In this document: piece after piece, positions 53,898-60,857 of the stretch
Layout of the letters: each line of letters begins with the position of its first letter
How positions within the stretch are numbered: the first letter of the stretch is position 1
Source of the DNA: Alteromonas sp. 1_MG-2023
GTDB lineage: Bacteria > Pseudomonadota > Gammaproteobacteria > Enterobacterales > Alteromonadaceae
Direction of reading: 5' to 3'
Assembly: GCF_030547075.1 (NCBI RefSeq)
Contig: NZ_JAUOQH010000012.1
Span: forward strand, 81,830 to 145,829
DNA length: 64,000 nucleotides
Made by a program: the position numbers and the translations under genes
Notes under the pieces: generated by a model
What the model was told of the DNA's origin: nothing
The model's database searches: none
The model's input: the letters and a program-made list of their open reading frames with translations, nothing else

Positions 53898-54178
53898 TTT
53901 CTGGCTTTATTCCTAATTTTCATTTTTCGAGCTTCCATGTCCAACTTAGCCTCTTCATGGCTGACAAACTCACTCTGCCCACTTTCTAACTTATTAAACG
54001 CAGCATTAACCTCTTCAGTAAGCCACTGATCATGAGTTATTATTTTGCGTTGCTGTGCAGCAAGTTCTTCAGTAAGCTCTCTACAAGCGTCACTTAGCGT
54101 ACGCCCTTGGCTCTCAGCCATTGTCTGAGCCAAGCGTTTAGTTTCTTCATCAACTCTAAATTGTATGCGAGTATCCAT
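53894..54178 (-). CDS. RelB/DinJ-type antitoxin
   Basis: The ATG at 54178, behind GAGGGAG, gives 94 residues: MDTRIQFRVDEETKRLAQTM, then AESQGRTLSDACRELTEELA. This is a ribbon-helix-helix DNA-binding domain of the RelB/DinJ family, followed by a helical toxin-binding tail (KLESGQSEFVSHEEAKLDME). A longer reading adds 14 unrelated residues. The antitoxin gene precedes the toxin with a 4-bp overlap, the standard order, and should autoregulate the pair. Confidence 0.85.
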   Translation of the reverse strand: MDTRIQFRVDEETKRLAQTMAESQGRTLSDACRELTEELAAQQRKIITHDQWLTEEVNAAFNKLESGQSEFVSHEEAKLDMEARKMKIRNKARK

Positions 54179-54235
54179 GGTAAACTCCCTCAACGTGTAC
54201 ACACAAATGTTAGCACGCACGTTAGGTTTACGGCA

Positions 54236-54285
54236 ACTAACAAACCACTCATAAAACCCGTTTTGCGAGATGGGAATTTGTACTT
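54236..54285 (+). repeat. Partial attC (left arm) after the toxin-antitoxin cassette
   Basis: CAACTAACAAACCACTC...AAAACCCGTTTT begins like an attC left arm; the right GTTAG core is not found before the next gene. Confidence 0.45.
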
Positions 54286-54298
54286 ACAAGGATGATAT

Positions 54299-54823
54299 AT
54301 GAAATACATAGTGACTTTTGATGTGGACAAAGGCGCTTATTTAAAATTCCTTAACTTCACGGTCAAGCGAGCATGCCAAACCCAAAGTCAGTTTAAAGCT
54401 TTTGCCATTAATTTAGTTGCTTGGCTATTTATCACCGTATTTTTCATGTTCATTTTCCAATCCTTCACGTCAAAAGTATCTAGCATAGATTTGAGTTCGG
54501 CGCTTGTTGGTGCATTACCATTTTGTCTTATTATTGGCTATTCAATGTACGCGAATTTCAAAGCTAGGAAGTTCAGCATTCCCAATAAGCAGGGCATTAT
54601 TCTGGGTGCAAAGTCTATTGAACTCACGCCTGAAGGGATTACAGAAACTAGCGCCGTTTCAAAGTGCCACTATTCTTGGAGCTGTGTAGAAGAAGTAACA
54701 GAAAATTCCGGTGACTATTATATATTTCTCGATAAGATGTTCGCTCTTATAATTCCAAGCAGTGCATTTGTCTCCCAGGGATCAATAGAGCAATTTAAAA
54801 GTTATATAAACAAGTATGTATAA
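54299..54823 (+). CDS. YcxB-like two-TM membrane protein
   Basis: This 174-residue protein has two hydrophobic segments (FAINLVAWLFITVFFMFIFQ and SALVGALPFCLIIGYSMYA) and a C-terminal domain (IELTPEGITETSAVSKCHYS, then WSCVEEVTENSGDYYIFLDK and ALIIPSSAF). That tail matches the YcxB-like family C-terminal domain, whose function is unknown but which is frequent in accessory DNA. An AAGGA box lies nine bases before the ATG. It follows the toxin-antitoxin cassette and probably is one too. Confidence 0.75.
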   Translation: MKYIVTFDVDKGAYLKFLNFTVKRACQTQSQFKAFAINLVAWLFITVFFMFIFQSFTSKVSSIDLSSALVGALPFCLIIGYSMYANFKARKFSIPNKQGIILGAKSIELTPEGITETSAVSKCHYSWSCVEEVTENSGDYYIFLDKMFALIIPSSAFVSQGSIEQFKSYINKYV

Positions 54824-54910
54824 ACAAAAGCGTACTGGTCGATGAAAACAGTGAAGTGGGTATAGCGACGCAAACAGCGAAATAAAGTTAGAGCACGTTA
54901 AAAGCTAAAA

Positions 54911-54929
54911 CTGTACTCTGACTTTTTCC
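54911..54929. repeat. Half GTACTCTGAC repeat
   Basis: CTGTACTCTGAC corresponds to the right half of the GGGGTCAGAGTAC hairpins; it directly precedes the phosphoesterase 3' end, as does the degenerate copy at 53,247 before the duplicated piece. Confidence 0.6.
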
Positions 54930-54935
54930 CAATAC

Positions 54936-56252
54936 TTATAAAACTATTCTTTCACCGGTTTCAGTTAGCCGATAAAACTTACCCTTTTCAATCAACAATC
55001 CCTCAGAATGTTTTGTTGGAAAGCTTCCGCGATAATCATCAGGATGTTTCACATCAATAGCATACACGCGGCTATCAAACTGTTTATTCACCTTAAACTG
55101 TAAGGTATGCCCTACCGTTACTGATAGTGCGTCGAACTTATCTAATGTTTTCTGTACAAAGGTATGACTAACATCATCTTTGAAATACCCTCGATACCAC
55201 GCTAACCCTGTCTCAGTTGAAATTAACGCTTCCGTTACCTTGTCTGCCACACCGGGAAAATACATTTGTCGGTAATAGGCTTTAGCCTTGGTGTTTATCT
55301 GTTGCAAACTTAAATCAAGGTTCGCGATATCTTCATGAATACCGCCATGTACAAACAAATGGCCGTTTATTTTTTCAATGGTATTTTTACTGGCAAGCCA
55401 ACGCCCTATGTACGAATTGTGGCTGAATAAATCGCCCTGGGTTTTGCCAAGCAAACCCGCAATGGGAATATACTTATTAGCCGCAGATTTAAAATTGCCT
55501 TGAAGGTTTTTAAGTTCGTGATTGCCAATAATGTAATGCACCACCCCGCCCGCTTTTTGGGCTTCTTGCTCTAGCTTATAAATAAACCAGAGCAATTGGG
55601 TAGTAGAAAACCCTCTGTCTACCATGTCGCCCACTAGCACTAAATGGCCTTCACCAAATTGCCATTCAAGGTTTTCATTAATGACGTTATGGGTAATAAG
55701 AAAATCACGGAAGGTTTTGTAATTCCCTTCTAAGTCGGATATTGCCAAAATAGGTGCGTTGCTTTCATATACCGACGCTGTATTGGTGTTCAGTGCGTTT
55801 AGTGGCTTTAAATTGAAGGTAAACGTGGCATCTTCTAAAGCAAAATAAACCTCAAGGGGCTCTGCTGTTTTTTCTGTTAAAGGCACGTGGCGTTTTTCTA
55901 TAAAGAAGTTATCTTCTCGACTTCCCCGAATGTAATTTATTTCAACAGAAGTATCCCCATTACCTGAGCCTTTAACATCTGCGCCTGTTTCATCAGCGCC
56001 TGTTACATCAGAGCCTGTTACATCAGAGCCTGTTACATCAGAGCCTGTTCCATCAGAGCTTTTCGGCGTTTTATTCGTGAAAAATACAAACGGCCCTTCC
56101 CCGCCTACTTTATAGGCCAATGGCGCATCGCCCATATTGATAGACCCATGCTGGCTTATTAAGACACCCACACCAATAACTGCCAATACAAAAGAAACAA
56201 GCAGAAAATGCCCTAGTGATTTGGCTAAACGTTTCGCTGCACGCTTAAGCAT
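54936..56252 (-). CDS. Membrane-anchored calcineurin-like metallophosphoesterase
   Basis: Start ATG 56252 overlaps the previous stop by 8 bp and gives 438 residues; the longer frame from 56324 lies wholly inside the HAAS gene. One N-terminal TM segment (FLLVSFVLAVIGVGVLIS) suggests a periplasmic catalytic domain. The metal motifs are visible: AISDLEGNYKTFRDF, HLVLVGDMVDRGFST, YIIGNHELKNL and FVHGGIHED. A low-complexity tandem peptide (GSDVTGSDVTGSDVTGADET) links anchor and catalytic domain. Third gene of a padR-HAAS-phosphoesterase operon. Its substrate is unknown; its 3' end is partly duplicated 1.6 kb away. Confidence 0.82.
   Translation of the reverse strand: MLKRAAKRLAKSLGHFLLVSFVLAVIGVGVLISQHGSINMGDAPLAYKVGGEGPFVFFTNKTPKSSDGTGSDVTGSDVTGSDVTGADETGADVKGSGNGDTSVEINYIRGSREDNFFIEKRHVPLTEKTAEPLEVYFALEDATFTFNLKPLNALNTNTASVYESNAPILAISDLEGNYKTFRDFLITHNVINENLEWQFGEGHLVLVGDMVDRGFSTTQLLWFIYKLEQEAQKAGGVVHYIIGNHELKNLQGNFKSAANKYIPIAGLLGKTQGDLFSHNSYIGRWLASKNTIEKINGHLFVHGGIHEDIANLDLSLQQINTKAKAYYRQMYFPGVADKVTEALISTETGLAWYRGYFKDDVSHTFVQKTLDKFDALSVTVGHTLQFKVNKQFDSRVYAIDVKHPDDYRGSFPTKHSEGLLIEKGKFYRLTETGERIVL
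55966..56060. repeat. 15-bp in-frame tandem repeat within phosphoesterase gene
   Basis: The unit CATCAGAGCCTGTTA occurs about three times perfectly and twice more with changes, coding for five-residue GSDVT/GADET steps. Being a multiple of three, length changes would not shift the frame. Confidence 0.85.
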
Positions 56253-56823
56253 ACTGATAGCCAATAGCAAACCGTTTAAGCAAAGCCAAAATGCGATAAG
56301 TAAGTAAGCTAATCGCGTAGGCACTAACCAAGGCCACCGGCGTTATCCACAATCCTGTGATAGTAGTGTCTCTATGCGCCAGTATGGGGTTACTTAAAAA
56401 GCCAATAGCAACAGAGTTCCCCTCAGCCTCTACCCAAAAAGCAATACCGTTGGGCAACAACAGGTTCGCAAATGCCAATACAACCAACGCTAAACCTGTA
56501 CCATAGCCAAAGGCTAACATGCCCCAGTACAAGGTTTTGGACAGCCCTTTAGTGACCGATGCTAATGGACGAAATCCTTTTGGTGGCGGCGTACCTTGTT
56601 GAATATGATTTACGTAGTTTTCGGCAAGAACTCTAGGCGCACCAAGGCCAGCTAAGATACCTTCAATATCGGCGTCTTTTCCGGCCATTTCCTGTTGATC
56701 GATAACGTCATAAATGTGAGATTCAATTTCTTTAATCACTTCAGCCGCATCTTCAGAACTTAACGAGGCCAAGTAGCGGTTAAAGCTTTTTAGGTAGTTG
56801 CTTATTTGTTCCCTTCCACTCAT
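56245..56823 (-). CDS. HAAS/DUF1700 membrane protein
   Basis: The 192-residue protein has an N-terminal HAAS domain (ISNYLKSFNRYLASLSSEDA, then EVIKEIESHIYDVID and GILAGLGAPRVLAENYVNHI), then three to four hydrophobic segments. HAAS (DUF1700) proteins are commonly encoded right after PadR-family regulators, as here (5 bp gap), and are thought to be membrane sensors or partners in envelope response. Overlap with the phosphoesterase gene suggests that all three are made together. Confidence 0.85.
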   Translation of the reverse strand: MSGREQISNYLKSFNRYLASLSSEDAAEVIKEIESHIYDVIDQQEMAGKDADIEGILAGLGAPRVLAENYVNHIQQGTPPPKGFRPLASVTKGLSKTLYWGMLAFGYGTGLALVVLAFANLLLPNGIAFWVEAEGNSVAIGFLSNPILAHRDTTITGLWITPVALVSAYAISLLTYRILALLKRFAIGYQYA

Positions 56824-56828
56824 TGTGC

Positions 56829-57233
56829 TTATCCTTTTCTTTTTCCAGTTTCTTTGCCGTTGTCTGTGCTGTTATTCGCGCCACTTTTTGAGTCTGCTAA
56901 CAACGATTCCATATCAACTACCGAACGCTTCCACCGCGCGCGCAGAATATGTAATCGTTCAAGACCGCTTTCTGTTAATGAGTAATACTTGCGTGGGCGC
57001 ACTTCACCCTCTTGGTGCCACTTTGCATTAAGTACCCCTTCGCGCTTAAGCCTATCTAGCAGTGGGTAAAGCGTACCTTCACTAATCACCATGGTTTCAA
57101 AACCATGCAGATAATTCAGGATCTCCAACCCGTACTTTTCTTCACCCGCAACGGCCGCAAGCACCGCCAGCTCTAAAGTGCCTTTGCGTAGTTGAGCATC
57201 CCACTTCGCGCTTTGATTTGCAGTTTCTGTCAT
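56829..57233 (-). CDS. PadR-family transcriptional regulator
   Basis: This 134-residue winged-helix regulator (LRKGTLELAVLAAVAGEEKY, then GLEILNYLHGFETMVISEGT and YPLLDRLKREGVLNAKW) ends in the short C-terminal dimerisation helix of the PadR-like class (RARWKRSVVDMESLLAD). It heads the operon with HAAS and phosphoesterase genes. A 17-bp perfect palindrome 27 bp upstream overlaps its promoter and is the likely autoregulatory operator. A decayed copy of its 3' end lies at 47,025-47,165. Confidence 0.92.
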   Translation of the reverse strand: MTETANQSAKWDAQLRKGTLELAVLAAVAGEEKYGLEILNYLHGFETMVISEGTLYPLLDRLKREGVLNAKWHQEGEVRPRKYYSLTESGLERLHILRARWKRSVVDMESLLADSKSGANNSTDNGKETGKRKG

Positions 57234-57259
57234 GACCTTCCAGCTAGGTTAAACTCATT

Positions 57260-57276
57260 ACTATGTAATACATAGT
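57260..57276. promoter_or_regulatory. Palindromic PadR operator over the padR promoter
   Basis: ACTATGTA-A-TACATAGT is a perfect dyad containing the ATGT/ACAT half-sites typical of PadR operators. On the minus strand it overlaps a TATACT -10-like element. A partial second copy (TAGCATAGTA) follows at about 57,285-57,294. Confidence 0.75.
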
Positions 57277-57378
57277 ATAATTTATAGCATAGTAAATAAC
57301 CAAAATACAACTTACGCTTTTAACGGTTCGTTTTGGTTGTTTAATTTTGAGGCGTTGCAGGTTAATCTGAATTTATTG

Positions 57379-57443
57379 ATTACAGGGTTGAACTCAGAAT
57401 GATGTCTTTAGATGGGTCCGTTTGGAGTCTAATTAGCTGTAAT
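57379..57443 (+). repeat. Leader palindrome before second cassette block
   Basis: ATTACAG (57379) / CTGTAAT (57437) with GTTTGGAGTCTAATTAGCTG inside, closely resembling GTTTGGGGTCTAGTTAGCTG at 47,420-47,439. Confidence 0.5.
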
Positions 57444-57494
57444 GCACTTTAGTAAGAACAATATAACCAATCTAGCACTGAACCCTATTTAAGA

Positions 57495-57911
57495 TTGCTG
57501 AAGGGAGAAAAAAGGCTAGATGTCGGCGTCCCACTTAATCAGAAAGAGTTATTGCTGGCATCCAATATAGGCATTGTAGACCCAGAAAAAGTAAAGATTG
57601 TTTATGTTAATGAAGTTCCTTTCCCTTATGAAAACTTCGCATTAAAGGTTTTTGGCGAAGCTGTCGGGCTTGTTGGTGAAGGAATAATTAACAATGCACA
57701 AGTATTCGGATATTCAATTTACACTCGCAAAGACTTTGAGTTAAACAGACCCAAATTAGCGCATGAATTGGTGCATGTTTTGCAAATCGAAAGGTCTAGT
57801 TTAGGTAAAGTCGTCACCCAACATTTTTCTGATATGGCAGAGTACGGGTACGATAGAGCACCATTAGAAGTCGAAGCGTCTGAAGCAAATAAGAAATACA
57901 GCGCGAGTTAG
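57495..57911 (+). CDS. HExxH-motif hypothetical protein (possible zinc peptidase)
   Basis: From the TTG at 57495 there are 138 residues. The start is uncertain: the frame stays open back to 57456 without an ATG and no RBS is obvious. H90-E-L-V-H94 in KLAHELVHVLQIER, then APLEVEASEAN with a possible third ligand glutamate, resembles the DUF4157-type domain used in secreted polymorphic toxins and bacterial effector peptidases. Here only a minimal domain is present, without signal peptide. It is the first unit of the second cassette block. Confidence 0.6.
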   Translation: MLKGEKRLDVGVPLNQKELLLASNIGIVDPEKVKIVYVNEVPFPYENFALKVFGEAVGLVGEGIINNAQVFGYSIYTRKDFELNRPKLAHELVHVLQIERSSLGKVVTQHFSDMAEYGYDRAPLEVEASEANKKYSAS

Positions 57912-57959
57912 TAGCCAGGTAGGTTGTGGCCAAGTTAACCCACTACTCACCAATTATGC

Positions 57960-58020
57960 GCGTTGGCTGAAGCTTGGCTCAGTCTCTATTCGCTACAAAA
58001 AACTTTAGCCAAGCGTTATC
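57960..58020 (+). repeat. attC-like remnant
   Basis: CTTGGCTC...TAGCCAAGCGTTATC: right arm and core intact (GCGTTAT); left arm has GCTTGGCT but no clear left core. Confidence 0.5.
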
Positions 58021-58072
58021 ATCCGTATTTGAAAAGTTATGTACGTAAATACAATCTAAGGAAATATTCAGT

Positions 58073-58303
58073 ATGTCTACATGGAATAAAATTGCGACCT
58101 GGTCAGTGTTAGTTATTGCTCTCGCAGTTTTTATAGCAGCTGCATTTGTGCTTGGTTCAACAATTGGCACTATGTATGTACTAGGGGCATTTGAACTATC
58201 TATACTTGAAGTCGGAATCATTTGTGGCGGAATAACATCTATATCTGTTTTTGTACGCTGCGTTAAACAACTGAAAAGTAACTCTGAATTAGCAAGTGCA
58301 TAA
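58073..58303 (+). CDS. Small two-TM membrane protein (cassette)
   Basis: This 76-residue protein has hydrophobic segments WSVLVIALAVFIAAAFVLGS and ELSILEVGIICGGITSISVF. AAGGAA lies upstream of the ATG. Unrecognised family. The following spacer begins ACCCAACGCTGCGC, which is like the left arm of the palindrome at 46,941. Confidence 0.6.
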   Translation: MSTWNKIATWSVLVIALAVFIAAAFVLGSTIGTMYVLGAFELSILEVGIICGGITSISVFVRCVKQLKSNSELASA

Positions 58304-58388
58304 GCAAAAAAGTACCCAACGCTGCGCGCCTTGGCATACAAACACGGTCACTGCTTCGCATTATATCTTAAGGATAAGGTTTCAAGTC

Positions 58389-58826
58389 ATGATGAAAATA
58401 TTTGTCATTCCATTGTCATTCATATTTATAACTTGGCAAGCCAACTCAGTTGAATTGGAAGAGCCACTGTCTGCGTATGTTAATGACGTTTGCCAATATA
58501 AACTTTTAGAATACTGCAATAAAACACCTCAATTAATTAGCTTCTTAACTATATATGCAGAGAATTTTGAAGGATATATGCAGTCGGAAGATAAAAACGA
58601 AGTTAGACGATTATTTAATCAACATCATATAGCAAGGCTTTGTATTGAAGATTTGTATCCTAAGCACAGTGACGAAATTACTGCAAAAATGAAAGCATAT
58701 ATGATTTATTCAAAGGAACGTTTTCATTTGTTCATAAAATCAGAAGGAAAGCTAAGTGATATTGGTGTTCAGTTACCCGAGATCACTTATGAAAATACAA
58801 CTGAATATTGTAATTCCTTAATCTAA
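58389..58826 (+). CDS. Secreted hypothetical protein (cassette)
   Basis: Start ATG 58389, behind AAGGATAAGG, gives 145 residues with the signal peptide MMKIFVIPLSFIFITWQANS; a longer frame from 58296 lacks one. The mature part has four cysteines (DVCQYKLLEYCNKTP, ARLCIEDLY, TEYCNSLI) that could form two disulfides in the periplasm, and is otherwise helical. Family not recognised. Confidence 0.62.
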   Translation: MMKIFVIPLSFIFITWQANSVELEEPLSAYVNDVCQYKLLEYCNKTPQLISFLTIYAENFEGYMQSEDKNEVRRLFNQHHIARLCIEDLYPKHSDEITAKMKAYMIYSKERFHLFIKSEGKLSDIGVQLPEITYENTTEYCNSLI

Positions 58827-58837
58827 TAGATTTATAC

Positions 58838-59020
58838 ATGGTAAACGTTTTAGGGATTAGTTTGCTCATTATAGCTCTTAACTATCACTGTCCTAGCTGC
58901 AAGAGAAATCAAGTTATATTATCGTTAAAGCAATTTAAGCTACCAAGTGATTAATGCTGTAATTGTAATCATGAGTTTACCGAAAATGATTTTAAAAAGA
59001 CTCACTGGAAGAGAACATAA
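58838..59020 (+). pseudogene. Broken small zinc-ribbon protein gene
   Basis: From ATG 58838 the frame reads MVNVLGISLLIIALNYHCPS, then CKRNQVILSLKQFKLPSD, a TAA, and on in the same frame CCNCNHEFTENDFKKTHWKR, T, stop. CPSC before and CCNC after the stop would together make a zinc ribbon, so a single point mutation has cut the gene, or the two halves are separate remnants. Confidence 0.6.
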
Positions 59021-59035
59021 CAAAAGGATATTTCA

Positions 59036-59299
59036 ATGGATGACGGAATATTCGGTATTACTGTTCTAGCCACTATCGCAACGATTTGCGCTATCGTGTC
59101 TCATTTATTAATAAAAAAGTTCGTTATAGCTGTCTTGGTTTCTGGGCTACTCGGAGCGTTATTTTTTCAGTTTGCAGCTTATTTCCACCTTGGACACCTT
59201 GACCCTTTTTATCTATTCGCTGCATTTGTCTCTTTCTTAATTAGCTGCGCAGTATCTTCAATAATCGGCCTCTTCTTAATCAAAAGAGCCAATAGCTAG
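59036..59299 (+). CDS. Small three-TM membrane protein
   Basis: This 87-residue protein is almost wholly hydrophobic (IFGITVLATIATICAIVSHL; FVIAVLVSGLLGALFFQFAA; LFAAFVSFLISCAVSSIIGL). AAAAGGA precedes the ATG. It starts 15 bp after the broken zinc-ribbon gene, with CATAACA between, so the two may have shared one cassette. Unrecognised family. Confidence 0.6.
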   Translation: MDDGIFGITVLATIATICAIVSHLLIKKFVIAVLVSGLLGALFFQFAAYFHLGHLDPFYLFAAFVSFLISCAVSSIIGLFLIKRANS

Positions 59300-59423
59300 G
59301 TTCTTTTAACATGCATTATTACAAACTAATCAATACACTCGCTACCTTCACTGGGGCGCACACACTTGGAACGGCTTCGCCATTGTGCCTGCAACCTTTA
59401 TTGAAAAGCTATACCAGTAGCTA

Positions 59424-59756
59424 ATGATTAGAGATAAAGTGCTGAAAATAATTTCGCAAGAAATAAGTTTACCTATAGATTCTATTTCGATGGATAGTAC
59501 TTTGTTAGTCGATTTGAATATCGATGGCGATGACGCTTGGGAAGTTTTTGAACGGTGTTATGAGCAATTTGGCCTAGATCTAAGTGACTTCAAATTTACA
59601 AATTATTTTAGTTCGGAACCTTGTTACAAAGGAATTTTTTATATTCTTCGAAAGCTAACATTTAAAGATGAGCACTTAGCAAGGAAAAAAGAAACATTTA
59701 CCGTTGCTGATTTAGTCAATGCTTGTGAACGAGGTAGTTTTGAAAAACTTGTATAA
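59424..59756 (+). CDS. DUF1493 acyl-carrier-protein-like protein (cassette)
   Basis: This 110-residue protein matches DUF1493: STLLVDLNIDGDDAWEVFER, then CYEQFGLDLSDFKFTNYFSS. The DGDDA block occupies the place of the ACP phosphopantetheine site, but the usual serine is replaced, so prosthetic-group attachment is doubtful. Function of the family is not established. No strong RBS is seen. The downstream spacer ends GAGGCGTTGGTA, an attC-like right core. Confidence 0.75.
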   Translation: MIRDKVLKIISQEISLPIDSISMDSTLLVDLNIDGDDAWEVFERCYEQFGLDLSDFKFTNYFSSEPCYKGIFYILRKLTFKDEHLARKKETFTVADLVNACERGSFEKLV

Positions 59757-59813
59757 TAGTCGAGCATTTTGCCTTTTATCGAGGCGTTGGTATGCCTAAG
59801 AGTACATTGGTAA

Positions 59814-60059
59814 ATGTCTGAGATTAAATTCACGAATCAAGAAAAAGAAGCAATGGTAGTTAAACTTCAATCCTATTTTGAAAAATCGTTGGCTCAAGAA
59901 TTAGGGCAATTTGATGCAGAGTTTCTTTTGGATTTCATTTCTAAAGAGTTAGGTGCATATTATTACAATCGTGGGTTACACGATGCGAGATTGGTTTTCG
60001 AAGAACGTGTTCAAACCATTGATGATGATCTTTATGCTATTGAAAAGGAAATTCGCTAG
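59814..60059 (+). CDS. DUF2164 family protein (cassette)
   Basis: This 81-residue protein has the full DUF2164 pattern: KFTNQEKEAMVVKLQSYFEK, QELGQFDAEFLLDFISKELG and YYYNRGLHDARLVFEER. The family is widespread, small, acidic and functionally unknown. It lies between a degenerate attC core and a palindromic attC-like site. Confidence 0.85.
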   Translation: MSEIKFTNQEKEAMVVKLQSYFEKSLAQELGQFDAEFLLDFISKELGAYYYNRGLHDARLVFEERVQTIDDDLYAIEKEIR

Positions 60060-60065
60060 GTGGAA

Positions 60066-60170
60066 TCGGCATATAGCAAACCATTCAGCCATCTCCATAC
60101 TTGCTGGCTGAATTCACCTCGCTCCAAGTACAGCCAGCAAGTCTGTGCCGTCTAACACGGGCTGTATATA
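60066..60170 (+). repeat. attC-like recombination site
   Basis: Outer TATAGC / GCTGTATA, inner perfect arms TTGCTGGCTG / CAGCCAGCAA at about 60,103 and 60,137. Cores have drifted (GTATA instead of GTTAG). Confidence 0.65.
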
Positions 60171-60203
60171 CCAATTTAAAAAGTTAACCACTTAGAGGTT
60201 TAA

Positions 60204-60584
60204 ATGGAAATGAACCAAGTCACTCTTCCAGTAAATAATATGGAAGACGCCGTCGATTTTTATCTTGTCCTGGGTTTTACTCAAATTGTTGATACACCTC
60301 ACTATGCTAGATTCTCGTGCCCTAAAGGAGGCTCAACGTTCTCTCTTTCACTGGAGTTAGAGGAGTTCAAAAATGGTGCTATCATTTACTTCGAAACAGA
60401 GGAATTAGATGAGCTCGTAGAGTCACTGATTGGCAAAGGGATCGAATTCGAACTACTCCCCACAGAGCAACGTTACCTCTGGACAGAAGCTGTTTTAAAA
60501 GACCCTTCAGGAAATAAAATCAAGCTATTTTGGGCCGGTGAAAACCGCTTATCACCGCCGTGGAAAGCGGATAAACGAGGCTAA
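60204..60584 (+). CDS. VOC/glyoxalase-fold protein (cassette)
   Basis: This 126-residue single-chain vicinal-oxygen-chelate protein reads MEMNQVTLPVNNMEDAVDFY, then LVLGFTQIVD, and closes with EAVLKDPSGNKIKLFWAGEN. The paired beta-alpha-beta-beta-beta modules are recognisable. VOC cassettes are frequent in integrons, including fosfomycin/bleomycin-resistance types, but nothing here points to a specific drug. RBS TTAGAGG. Confidence 0.85.
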   Translation: MEMNQVTLPVNNMEDAVDFYLVLGFTQIVDTPHYARFSCPKGGSTFSLSLELEEFKNGAIIYFETEELDELVESLIGKGIEFELLPTEQRYLWTEAVLKDPSGNKIKLFWAGENRLSPPWKADKRG

Positions 60585-60660
60585 CACAACACTATTGTCA
60601 CTCCCTTATTTCGCTATAACACATTCACGGGCCGCTTCGTGATTATTAGTAAGTGACAGC
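60582..60660 (+). repeat. attC-like remnant, last of the array
   Basis: GGCTAACACAAC...TGTCACTC pairs with AAGTGACA; no right GTTAG core. No further attC is seen to the right. Confidence 0.45.
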
Positions 60661-60857
60661 GACCAAACTAAGCAAGCAGGATGTTTTCAAATTTACGCAT
60701 AAAATTTGAGTCAGTCATGTATGTACAAATTTGGGAACATCGATTAAAAGTCACGATACCGTAAAGCGTACATCGTTTGATGATTACCCCGTTATAGTTA
60801 TCAAAACCATCCATAGAAGTAGAAACTTTGAAGCTCATAACAAATAAAGGAATATTG

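Noticed and set aside
55966..56060. Tandem repeat as a CRISPR array
   Set aside because: Units are contiguous 15-mers in a coding frame, without spacers.
57979..58341. 120-residue minus-strand ORF covering the small two-TM cassette
   Set aside because: The + strand ORF (58073-58303) has a start, RBS-like sequence and TM pattern and follows array direction; the antisense frame has none.
59326..59400. Spacer before the DUF1493 gene as an attC
   Set aside because: Contains GGAACGGCTTCGCC-like GC-rich pieces, but no left or right core and no convincing arms.
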